Below, piece after piece: positions 1 to 5,691 of a DNA stretch of 5,691 bases (position 1 is its first letter; each line of letters begins with the position of its first letter). This DNA is from Methanobacterium sp. (lineage in GTDB: Archaea; Methanobacteriota; Methanobacteria; Methanobacteriales; Methanobacteriaceae). The stretch is taken from positions 1,358-7,048 of the forward strand of contig WASR01000272.1 of the NCBI GenBank assembly GCA_009712615.1. Direction: 5' to 3'. The notes beneath the pieces are model-generated. The model had not been told where the DNA came from, searched no databases, and saw only the letters and a list, made by a program, of their open reading frames with translations. The translations under genes were made by a program, and so were the position numbers.

Positions 1-488
1 TGGCTGTATGGGCTTGCACTGTTTACACCATTTTTGTTGCTGGTTATGGTGTTGTAACTTACTGTGTTGTGGTCTGCACCCGAAGCATTTTGAAGGTAGA
101 TTCCCAGGTCGTTTCCTGAAATTTGATTGGATTTTATTAGGTTGAACAACCCAATACAGAGAACACCACTTCCACCGTTGTTGCTTATCTTGTTGGAAGT
201 TATGCTGGAATGATCTGCTGTTACAATCATTCCATTGTTGGTGTTGTAGGCTACTGAGTTGTTTGAGTAGCTTGAATGTGGGCTTGCACTGTTTATACCT
301 GCCTGGTTATGGGAAAGCACATTTTTGTCAACAACGTTGTAATCATTATCACACGCTCCTGTAAGGGTAATTCCACAGTTACCATTATAAGATGCAGTAT
401 TATTTTGAATATTGTTATATTTACCTGTTATATCAATTCCACTCACTGCGTTAGAGTTGGCAATATTCTTTGAGATTGTGCTGTTGTC
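1..488 (-). repeat. Beta-helix supra-repeats of the left gene (one full unit, one partial)
   Basis: One unit spans residues 268-358 (bases 216-488, 91 residues) and a second begins at residue 359 and runs off the window (bases 1-215, 71 residues seen). Each unit is four coils, with recurring landmarks: a G-[IV]-x-x-x-G coil end, a D-[YH]-N turn and a G-[IV]-N-S-A-S turn. The same landmarks, in the same order, occur in the 90-residue units of the upstream gene. At the DNA level the units are clearly diverged, apart from short runs such as the shared string gggcttgcactgttta at both ends. Confidence 0.8.
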
Positions 489-1289
489 TAAACGTATCCA
501 GAATCCATTTTTATTTCCCTGGAGGATGTTGCCATCCAGGAGGTAGTTGGTTGCTGTACTGGTTCCCATCTGCTGAACAGCAATACCATCTTCTGCTCCT
601 GAAACAGTGTTACCAACAATTCTCATGTTACGTGAGTTGTCTGTTGCATAAATTCCTGCTCCATTTAAACCAGTACAGGTCACTCTGTTCCCTTCAACTG
701 AGTTGTACGCACTGTTGTCGTTGAAAAGAATCCCGTTTAAAAAATTCGATATGGAGTTTCCTGAAATGTTGTTGTAGCTGCAGTAACCATATTCAAAACT
801 GATACCGTTACCCACAGTTGGATCTGCGCCTATTATCTTGTTGTAAAGTACTTTGGCATTGGACATGTCTCCATAAAACTGAATACCCACGAGTGATGCT
901 CCAATAATATTGTTTCCTGAGATAAGACAGTTTTTAGCATTGTTTATAACGATGCAGTAGTTGGTTTTGGTCATGTTAAAATTCTGAATTGAAGATCCTG
1001 AACCGCCAGAATTCACTGTAAACACGGCTGAGCTTGTGTTTTTAGCTTCTATAATAACATTGCCGTTGGATTTTATGTTAACCTTTTTATTGATATAGAC
1101 ACTCTCTTTGTAGGTATAAATTGTTTTATTGTTGCCATAAACAACCACGGTGTCTCCACTCGAAGCTTTATCAACCGCAGACTGAATACTGTCCCCAGGA
1201 TGAACAGTGATGTTGGCTGCTGATACTGATTGTACACAAACTGTGGACATGAGAATCATGATCATGTACAAAACTATTTTTCTACTCAT
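1..1289 (-). CDS. Adhesin-like secreted protein, beta-helix N-terminal part (3' end outside window)
   Basis: The frame is open from an ATG at 1287-1289 to the window edge, giving 429 complete codons with no stop. Residues 1-25 are a Sec signal peptide. A beta-helix entry motif follows (residues 31-50: PGDSIQSAVD, then SSGDTVVV), as in many NosD/pectate-lyase-like proteins. From about residue 60 onward short coils recur every 21-23 residues with the pattern N-x-I-x-x-N-x-x-x-x-N-x-x-G-I, typical of parallel beta-helix (PbH1-type) repeats. Residues 268-358 and 359-429 form longer units that match those of the upstream gene (1514-5691). The start is chosen because an in-frame TAA lies 6 bases upstream, GGTG is well spaced, and the signal peptide begins at once. 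No catalytic site is visible. Probable role: exported surface adhesin or envelope protein of a methanogen. By analogy with its neighbour it should continue into a Trp-Trp linker and Ig-like repeats beyond the window; this is inference. Confidence 0.93.
   Translation of the reverse strand, partial: MSRKIVLYMIMILMSTVCVQSVSAANITVHPGDSIQSAVDKASSGDTVVVYGNNKTIYTYKESVYINKKVNIKSNGNVIIEAKNTSSAVFTVNSGGSGSSIQNFNMTKTNYCIVINNAKNCLISGNNIIGASLVGIQFYGDMSNAKVLYNKIIGADPTVGNGISFEYGYCSYNNISGNSISNFLNGILFNDNSAYNSVEGNRVTCTGLNGAGIYATDNSRNMRIVGNTVSGAEDGIAVQQMGTSTATNYLLDGNILQGNKNGFWIRLDNSTISKNIANSNAVSGIDITGKYNNIQNNTASYNGNCGITLTGACDNDYNVVDKNVLSHNQAGINSASPHSSYSNNSVAYNTNNGMIVTADHSSITSNKISNNGGSGVLCIGLFNLIKSNQISGNDLGIYLQNASGADHNTVSYNTITSNKNGVNSASPYS
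1215..1289 (-). other. Signal peptide of the left adhesin-like protein
   Basis: Residues 1-25 have a short basic N-region (Ser-Arg-Lys), a hydrophobic core rich in Ile, Leu, Val and Met (residues 5-19), and a VSA-A cleavage region. Cleavage is expected after Ala24 or Ala25, leaving a mature protein that begins close to Asn-Ile-Thr-Val. Cys18 lies in the hydrophobic core but has no proper lipobox (Ser-Thr-Val precedes it), so a lipoprotein is unlikely. Confidence 0.85.
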
Positions 1290-1294
1290 TATTT

Positions 1295-1328
1295 ACACCA
1301 TATACTGAATTTTTAAGTAAAATGGTGT
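1295..1328. repeat. 7-bp inverted repeat around the predicted transcription start
   Basis: The + strand has ATGGTGT at 1322-1328 and ACACCAT at 1295-1301: perfect 7-base arms separated by 20 bases. The left arm contains the GGTG ribosome-binding site. The right arm lies between the TATA box and the predicted transcription start, or just at it. It could be a two-half-site operator or, if transcription starts further upstream than predicted, a leader hairpin that covers the ribosome-binding site. Chance occurrence in an AT-rich gap is also plausible. Confidence 0.35.
1296..1299 (-). promoter_or_regulatory. Shine-Dalgarno site (GGTG) of the left gene
   Basis: The minus strand reads GGTG, then six bases (TAAATA), then ATG. 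GGTG matches part of the methanogen consensus GGAGGTGATC, complementary to the 3' end of 16S rRNA, and the spacing is normal. It is short but supports the ATG at 1289. It also lies within one arm of the inverted repeat at 1295-1328. Confidence 0.6.
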
Positions 1329-1340
1329 GTTAATTCACTA

Positions 1341-1348
1341 ATATATAA
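1341..1348 (-). promoter_or_regulatory. Archaeal TATA box (box A) for the left gene
   Basis: The minus strand reads TTATATAT, close to the archaeal box A consensus TTTATATA, and is preceded by an A-rich run ending in G (about 1349-1356) that could act as the BRE recognised by TFB. Transcription in archaea usually starts about 25 bases downstream of the box centre, here near 1318-1321. That would give a leader of roughly 30 bases before the ATG, consistent with the GGTG site. It is the best TATA-like match in the gap. The start site itself is inferred. Confidence 0.65.
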
Positions 1349-1461
1349 CTTTTTTATCCACTTTTGTGCTGTTTTTCACATAAAATGCCGGATCATGATT
1401 ATTTTGCTGGTAAAAAACGAAGTATTTTACATTCTCTAACACAGACTCGATCTTTAAAATT

Positions 1462-1469
1462 AAAAAAAA
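1462..1469 (-). terminator. Poly-T terminator of the right gene
   Basis: The minus strand has eight consecutive T, flanked by further AT-rich sequence with short T runs, starting 45 bases after the TAG at 1514-1516. U-rich tracts without a required hairpin are the usual intrinsic terminators in Euryarchaeota. A second run of six T lies at 1412-1417 and could act as a backup. I see no clear stem before either run. With the TATA box downstream, this suggests the two genes are transcribed separately. Confidence 0.6.
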
Positions 1470-1513
1470 CTAATAATAAATGGTATTCGGCTAAAATTTG
1501 ACTTCTTCTATTT

Positions 1514-4500
1514 CTAGCTGATTTTCAATTTGTTTGAATTTGAACTTCCATTGTAGGTGTTGTTTGTGAGGTATTTGGTGGTTAAGGTGTAGGTTCCATT
1601 GTTACATTTGGCGGTGTAATAAAATGATGCAACTCCATATTTGTTGGTTGTTGCCGATCCAACGTACTTACCAGAAACATAAAACTTCACAGTAGCATTT
1701 CCAAGTTTGGTGTTGTTATGTAGGTTTGTGAGGGTGGCTGTTAACTTCACCCTGGAATTCTTTTTACCAGATGCACTGTTTGTGAGGATTTTAGTTGGTA
1801 TTTTATTTACATTCAGGGTTGTGCTGAAAGTGGAGTTTGCGTACAAGTTATCCTGTTTATAGTCTGTTCTTAAACTGTAAGAACCTCCAACCTCCTTGAT
1901 GAGGTAGATGTAGCTTGCAATTCCCGTACTGTTTGTCACTCCACTACCCACGTATTTACCATTCACATAGAAGTAAACAGTCCTACCTGAAACAGCGGTG
2001 TTGTTTATGGTGTTTATGAGTGTTGCTGATAATTTCAACTTGTCTCCATTATAACCATTCAAAGATTTAACTACCAATTTGGTTGGAATCATCTTAACCA
2101 ACCAGCTTTCAGAATCTGAGGACGAGTTGTACTCACCATCCTCACTGAACATGGCAGATAAATTGTAAGAACCACAGCCACTAATTGCATATGTTAAGGT
2201 TGCAATACCCTCACTGTTGGTTGTAGCAGTTCCTATGAGGTGGCTGTTAACAAGGAAACTGATCAATTTCCCCGAAAGAACAGAACCTGCCCTATCCTGG
2301 AGTGTGGCCTTTAATCCTGTTTTTGCACCACTGTAGCTTGAAACAGGCAGCACAGACAGCACAGTTTTTTCAGGAATGATCTCTAGAATTTCTGTGTTCA
2401 TGGCCTCAGTATAATCATCGTCACCAATAAACTCGACCATCATACTGCAATTTTTCGATGACTCTGATACACAGTACACTACAGAAGCTACACCATTCAC
2501 ATCAGTCTGGGCATTACCAACAGCACTACCATCAATATAGAACCGTACTATTTTTCCAGCTATAACAGCACCTTGATCATCTGTTAAGCTGGCAGTTAAG
2601 TTAACATCATTTCCCCTGTAACTTGTAACATGATTTAGGGTAATTTTTGTGGGAATTAAATTGATCTGAATGATGTTAGTACCATCTGATCCTGCATAGG
2701 TTCCATCTTGAGCGAAACTCGCCGTGATGGGGTAGGTCCCGTTTGTTAGAATTAAAGTGTACAGGTAGTTTGCTGTTCCATCGGTGTTGGTTGTTGCTGT
2801 TCCTACTTGTGTGCCGTTTATGTAGAAGTTTATAGTTTTTCCAGGTAGGGGATTTGTGTTGCTGTCTTTGAGTGTGGCTGTTAGGTTTAGTTTATCTCCC
2901 CTGTAACCTGTTACAGGGCCTGTGATGATTGAAGTTGGTATCAGATTGACTTGGAGAATGTTGGTATTGTTGGATGCAGAGTAGGTTGTATCTCCTGAAT
3001 AAATTGAAGTTATGGTGTAAGTCCCGGTATTTTGGGTTATATTATAAACATAACTTGCTAAACCATCTGCATTGGTTGTTGCGGTTCCCAAAGGTGTTCC
3101 ATTTATATAAAAGGTTATTTGTTTGCCGGCCAACTGTAAACTACTGTGAGTATCGGTTAAATTAGCAGTTAAATTAACATTATATCCTTTACGGCCTGTT
3201 ACAGAGTTAACAGTAATTTTTGTTGGTGTTAAATTCACCAAAAGGTAACTTGTACAGTTGGATGTTCCGTAAATTCCATCTTGAGTGAATGTGGCCAGGA
3301 AACTGTAATTGCCACTTGTTTGGTTTATGGTGTACAGGTAGTTTGCTGTTCCGTCGGTGTTGGTTGTTGCTGTTCCTACTTGTGTGCCGTTTATGTAGAA
3401 GTTTATAGTTTTTCCAGGTAGGGGATTTGTGTTGCTGTCTTTGAGTGTGGCTGTTAGGTTTAGTTTATCTCCCCTGTAACCTGTCACAGGGCTTATAATG
3501 ATTGAAGTCGGTTTCAGGTTAACCTGAAGGGAATTAGTTGAATTGGATGCTAAATAAGTACCATCTTGTAAAAACAAGGCCATGATGGTATAACTACCAC
3601 TAGATTGGGTTAAAATGTAAACAAAAGTTGCAACACCGTTTGAATCGGTTGTAGCTGATCCAACTGATGAACCGTTCACATAAAAGACAACTGTCTTGCC
3701 TGTTACAGGATTTCCACCACCATCCTTTAGTGTTGCAGTTAAATTAACAATATCACCGTTGTATCCAGAAACTGGTTTGACAGTGATGTTCGTGATCACT
3801 AATGTTGATGAAACAAGTAAGTTGGATGTTCCGTTACTGGCAGTATAAAAACCATCACCCAAAAATTGTGCAACAACTGGGTGACTTCCAGGATCCTGGG
3901 TCAGGGTATAGGAAAGGGTTGCAACACCGCTGCTATCTGTCAGTGCAGTACCAACCAAATTTCCATCAACATAAAATTTGATGGTTTTACCATTCACAGG
4001 CTGATTGTTACCATCTTTAAGGGTAGAAACAAGATTTAGAACATCACCTTTGTGACCAGAGGCTGAATTTACATTTAAAGATGTTACTCCCATGACAGTA
4101 ACACTGGTTGTTACATTCTGATCGTTAACAGAAGCTAATATTGTGGAGGAACCAACAGTTTTTCCAGTAAAACTGGAGGTCGCAGTACCATTAACCAGAC
4201 TTAAAACCAAATCACTCAAAATGCCAAGTGAATCACAGCTAAATTTAACAAGAATTCCATCGGGAACAAAAACACCGGTGTAAACCAGGTCTGTATCTTC
4301 ACCAGCACTGTTCCAGGTAAGATCTGCAGTGATATTAGAAACTCCACCCACATTAACCTTATTCGTACTTGGAACTAGCTTTAAAACTATCCATGGACTC
4401 ACATTAAACAAACCATATACTCTGGATGGTGCACTGTTTGAACCCCACCAGTTATCAATTGCATTCAAGGTTCCGGATGTATCTGGACTGTACAGCTGAT

Positions 4501-5691
4501 AGGTATTTCCTATCACACTGTTGAAGCAGAAGATTGCAGCATTGTAATTACTAAAAGATGCACCATAAAGGTTTTGTTCGAGCCTGTTCATGATCACAAC
4601 ATTATTTGTTCCAGTAATTGTCAGTCCGGCCTCTTTATTGTAGCACATAGAATTTCCAACCACATAACAGTTGGAACCAGTAATTGTGAGACCAGTTTGA
4701 TTATTGTAGTTCAATGTGTTGTTGTAAAAATTAGTGCCGTTGGATCCGCTGTTTATACCATTGATGTTGTAACTGGCTGTGTTGTTTGTCAGAACATTGT
4801 AGTCATTATTTCCAAAGTTCTGTAAATAAATTCCCAGGTTGTTGCCCGTGAGAACGTTATTAAAAATGTTAATATAACTGCCAACAACCAGAATACCCGT
4901 GCCTCCATTATTTAAAACAGTGTTACCTTCAATATTAACGTTACTTGCTGTATTAACAATTCCATTCTCGACGTTGTTGTTAACGGTGTTGTTATTTAAC
5001 TCAGTGCAGGGACTGCCGTTGTTTATTCCATTGTCATTGCTGTTGGCATTGTTTCCTGTCACGGAGTTGTAGTCTCCACCAGTGGATTTCTGAAGACAGA
5101 TTCCCACACAGTTATTTGTCAAGATGTTGTCCCTGATCTGGTTGTAGGTACCAATACAGAGAATACCAGTTCCATTATTATATTCTATACGGTTTCCAGT
5201 GATATTCACATGATTTGCAGTGTTTACAAGGCCATTTTCCGTACAATTGGTAATTGTATTGTTTATTATGTAAGAATAAGAACTTCCACTGTTTATGCCG
5301 TTGTTGTTCCAGTTCAAAACGTTGTTGATCACCCAGTTATAATCCGCAGATCCAGAACTCTGTAAAACAATACCCAGGGGGTTGTTGTTAAAGCTGTTAG
5401 AATCTACTGTGTTGTAAGTGCCTATGAGCAATATCCCACCATCAGTATTGTTCAAAACTGTGTTTTGGGCCAATTTCACATGACCTGCAGTGACAATTGC
5501 TCCGTAATTCCCGTTTTTTGAAAGCCAGTTCCCTGTGATGTTCGAGTAACTACTCGCAGAGTTGATTCCCGCCTGATTATAACTCAGTTTGTTACCATCT
5601 ACGATGTTGTAATCTGCATCACCATATTTTCCAAGTGTTATTCCGCAGTTGCCGTTGTTTGATGCGGTGTTGTTTAGGATTTGATTGTATC
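1514..5691 (-). CDS. Large adhesin-like protein, beta-helix plus nine Ig-like repeats (5' end outside window)
   Basis: 1391 residues are visible (numbered here from the codon at 5689), ending at TAG 1514-1516. In order: parallel beta-helix, 1 to about 405, with 90-residue supra-repeats; linker with Asn-Trp-Trp-Gly at 413-416 and SPW at 431-433; an invasin-type (Big_1-like) domain, about 439-533; then nine Ig-like repeats of about 95 residues, 536-1391. The same arrangement is known from adhesin-like proteins of Methanobacteriales. There are more than 40 Asn-x-Ser/Thr sequons by eye, so archaeal N-glycosylation is likely. There is no transmembrane helix, sorting signal or recognisable pseudomurein-binding repeat at the C-terminus. 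The frame stays open past the GTG at 5479 to the window edge, so that codon (Val71) is internal. The visible start aligns with about residue 291 of the left gene, suggesting roughly 290 residues are missing. Likely role: extracellular adhesion or cell-envelope structure; the ligand is unknown. Confidence 0.95.
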   Translation of the reverse strand, partial: YNQILNNTASNNGNCGITLGKYGDADYNIVDGNKLSYNQAGINSASSYSNITGNWLSKNGNYGAIVTAGHVKLAQNTVLNNTDGGILLIGTYNTVDSNSFNNNPLGIVLQSSGSADYNWVINNVLNWNNNGINSGSSYSYIINNTITNCTENGLVNTANHVNITGNRIEYNNGTGILCIGTYNQIRDNILTNNCVGICLQKSTGGDYNSVTGNNANSNDNGINNGSPCTELNNNTVNNNVENGIVNTASNVNIEGNTVLNNGGTGILVVGSYINIFNNVLTGNNLGIYLQNFGNNDYNVLTNNTASYNINGINSGSNGTNFYNNTLNYNNQTGLTITGSNCYVVGNSMCYNKEAGLTITGTNNVVIMNRLEQNLYGASFSNYNAAIFCFNSVIGNTYQLYSPDTSGTLNAIDNWWGSNSAPSRVYGLFNVSPWIVLKLVPSTNKVNVGGVSNITADLTWNSAGEDTDLVYTGVFVPDGILVKFSCDSLGILSDLVLSLVNGTATSSFTGKTVGSSTILASVNDQNVTTSVTVMGVTSLNVNSASGHKGDVLNLVSTLKDGNNQPVNGKTIKFYVDGNLVGTALTDSSGVATLSYTLTQDPGSHPVVAQFLGDGFYTASNGTSNLLVSSTLVITNITVKPVSGYNGDIVNLTATLKDGGGNPVTGKTVVFYVNGSSVGSATTDSNGVATFVYILTQSSGSYTIMALFLQDGTYLASNSTNSLQVNLKPTSIIISPVTGYRGDKLNLTATLKDSNTNPLPGKTINFYINGTQVGTATTNTDGTANYLYTINQTSGNYSFLATFTQDGIYGTSNCTSYLLVNLTPTKITVNSVTGRKGYNVNLTANLTDTHSSLQLAGKQITFYINGTPLGTATTNADGLASYVYNITQNTGTYTITSIYSGDTTYSASNNTNILQVNLIPTSIITGPVTGYRGDKLNLTATLKDSNTNPLPGKTINFYINGTQVGTATTNTDGTANYLYTLILTNGTYPITASFAQDGTYAGSDGTNIIQINLIPTKITLNHVTSYRGNDVNLTASLTDDQGAVIAGKIVRFYIDGSAVGNAQTDVNGVASVVYCVSESSKNCSMMVEFIGDDDYTEAMNTEILEIIPEKTVLSVLPVSSYSGAKTGLKATLQDRAGSVLSGKLISFLVNSHLIGTATTNSEGIATLTYAISGCGSYNLSAMFSEDGEYNSSSDSESWLVKMIPTKLVVKSLNGYNGDKLKLSATLINTINNTAVSGRTVYFYVNGKYVGSGVTNSTGIASYIYLIKEVGGSYSLRTDYKQDNLYANSTFSTTLNVNKIPTKILTNSASGKKNSRVKLTATLTNLHNNTKLGNATVKFYVSGKYVGSATTNKYGVASFYYTAKCNNGTYTLTTKYLTNNTYNGSSNSNKLKIS
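2757..2919 (-). repeat. Near-identical 163-bp tract, copy in Ig repeat 5
   Basis: This tract matches 3330-3492 with 161 of 163 bases identical and no gaps, at an offset of 573 bases (two Ig repeats). The differences are at 2780 (a versus g) and 2912 (t versus c), both synonymous (Asp GAT/GAC and Val GTA/GTG). It encodes 54 identical residues from Pro-Val-Thr-Gly-Tyr to Tyr-Leu-Tyr-Thr. Similarity falls away sharply on both sides. Confidence 0.95.
3330..3492 (-). repeat. Near-identical 163-bp tract, copy in Ig repeat 3
   Basis: Partner of the tract at 2757-2919. The remainder of repeat 3 (the C-terminal third, about 3226-3329) differs clearly from the matching part of repeat 5, so only the first two thirds of the domain have been made alike. 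Confidence 0.95.
4091..4375 (-). other. Invasin-type (Big_1-like) Ig-like domain
   Basis: Visible residues 439-533 differ from the nine repeats that follow. They carry the Big_1-like order N-I-T-A-D-L, P-D-G-I-x-V-x-F, G-x-L, x-N-G-T-A-x-x-x-F, G-x-x-x-I-x-A-x-V-x-D-Q and a final T-x-V-T-V. Such domains in intimin and invasin form rigid extracellular rods. The assignment is by motif order only. Confidence 0.6.
4376..4474 (-). other. Asn-Trp-Trp-Gly linker between beta-helix and Ig-like stalk
   Basis: Residues 406-438 of the visible product include NAIDNWWGSNSAP and, further on, VSPWIVLKL. This Trp-rich motif at the end of the beta-helix recurs in adhesin-like proteins of methanogens. It probably caps the hydrophobic end of the helix before the Ig-like domains. 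The capping role is inference. Confidence 0.7.
4676..5485 (-). repeat. Three consecutive 270-bp beta-helix supra-repeats
   Basis: Three units of exactly 90 residues follow one another: 5216-5485, 4946-5215 and 4676-4945. Each begins [GNS]-[HN]-V-[KN]-[IL], passes through a G-G/T-G-I-L coil, a G-I-x-L-Q coil, a D-Y-N turn and a G-I-N-[SN]-G-S turn, and ends with E/Q-[NT]-G-L/I. Each is four beta-helix coils. A partial older unit precedes them (5486-5691), and irregular coils follow down to about 4475. Equal length with diverged sequence points to old tandem duplication under structural constraint. Confidence 0.85.

Larger units (their letters stand above)
1517..4084 (-). repeat. Nine tandem Ig-like repeats of about 95 residues
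   Basis: Repeats begin at bases 4084, 3793, 3511, 3226, 2938, 2653, 2374, 2086 and 1798 (visible residues 536, 633, 727, 822, 918, 1013, 1106, 1202 and 1298), 93-97 residues apart. The shared pattern is P-T-x-I, G-x-x-G-D-x-x-N-L-T-A-T-L-x-D, G-K-x-x-x-F-Y-x-N-G-x-x-x-G-x-A-T-T-x-x-x-G-x-A, Y, G-x-Y, D-x-x-Y and a final L-x-V-N strand. This resembles the Big_3_5-type Ig-like family. They probably form an elongated stalk. Repeats 6 and 7 fit least well: repeat 6 loses the D-x-x-N-L spacing and is acidic, and repeat 7 has S-x-S-G-A. Repeat 9 ends directly at the stop codon. Confidence 0.88.

Noticed and set aside
276..724. Two overlapping plus-strand open frames (276-473 and 470-724)
   Set aside because: They lie antisense to the beta-helix coding frame, have Cys/Val/Leu-rich nonsense-like translations, and show no ribosome-binding site. 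They are shadows of the Asn-rich repeats on the other strand.
1215..1289. Lipoprotein signal peptide in the left gene (Cys18)
   Set aside because: The residues before the Cys (Ser-Thr-Val) do not fit a lipobox, and a good VSA-A cleavage site follows.
1381..1400. Palindrome ATCATGAT (1392-1399) in the gap as an operator
   Set aside because: Eight bases only, and similar ATGATCAT-type strings occur by codon use in the signal peptide region (1257-1266). Nothing links it to the promoter, about 45 bases away.
2974..3165. Plus-strand open frame inside the Ig-repeat region
   Set aside because: It is antisense to a well-supported coding frame with clear domain repeats, and its product resembles no recognisable domain.
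4574..4825. Plus-strand open frame inside the beta-helix region
   Set aside because: Its Val/Ile-rich product is what the reverse strand of Asn-Asn-Thr-rich coils gives; there is no independent support.
4946..5215. Cysteine ladder in the beta-helix (Cys at L-C-I-G, N-C-V-G-I-C-L-Q)
   Set aside because: When the coils are aligned on their Gly-Ile positions the cysteines fall at different places, so they would not stack.
5477..5479. GTG as start codon of the right gene
   Set aside because: The frame continues upstream without a stop to the window edge, and the upstream residues align with the left paralogue and continue the beta-helix. GTG here is an internal valine.
4676..5485. CRISPR-like or non-coding satellite array
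   Set aside because: The periodicity is 270 bp, sequence is diverged between units, and the frame is open throughout; the repeats are protein domains.

Overview
The window looks like archaeal DNA, most likely from a methanogen of the order Methanobacteriales (Methanobacterium or a close relative; the genus is a guess). The evidence is the protein type: huge, secreted, Asn/Thr/Ser-rich 'adhesin-like' proteins that combine a parallel beta-helix with bacterial-type Ig-like repeats. An archaeal promoter (a TATA-like box about 52 bases before the start codon) and intrinsic poly-T terminators also fit. Base composition is moderately AT-rich, and the one intergenic gap is more so.

Both genes are on the minus strand and both run off the window. 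At the right, 1514-5691 is the 3' part of a large adhesin-like gene (1391 residues visible, N-terminus missing). In protein order it holds a beta-helix of 90-residue supra-repeats, an Asn-Trp-Trp-Gly linker, an invasin-type Ig-like domain, and nine Ig-like repeats of about 95 residues ending at the stop codon with no membrane anchor. Next comes a 224-base gap (1290-1513) with the terminator of that gene and the promoter and ribosome-binding site of the next. At the left, 1-1289 is the 5' part of a second adhesin-like gene (429 residues visible): a Sec signal peptide, then the start of a beta-helix closely related to that of its neighbour.

The two genes are evidently tandem paralogues. The window shows the front of one and the back of the other, overlapping over about 140 residues of beta-helix, so together they sketch a full protein: signal peptide, beta-helix, linker, Ig-like stalk. 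Each gene probably has its own transcript. The likely role is at the cell surface, in adhesion to other cells or surfaces or as a cell-envelope component; the sequence shows no ligand or enzymatic activity.

I found no RNA genes, mobile elements, CRISPR arrays or evidence of a new defence or metabolic system. The most notable points are a 163-bp near-identical tract shared by two Ig repeats, a strong charge contrast along the stalk, and a short inverted repeat bracketing the predicted transcription start.
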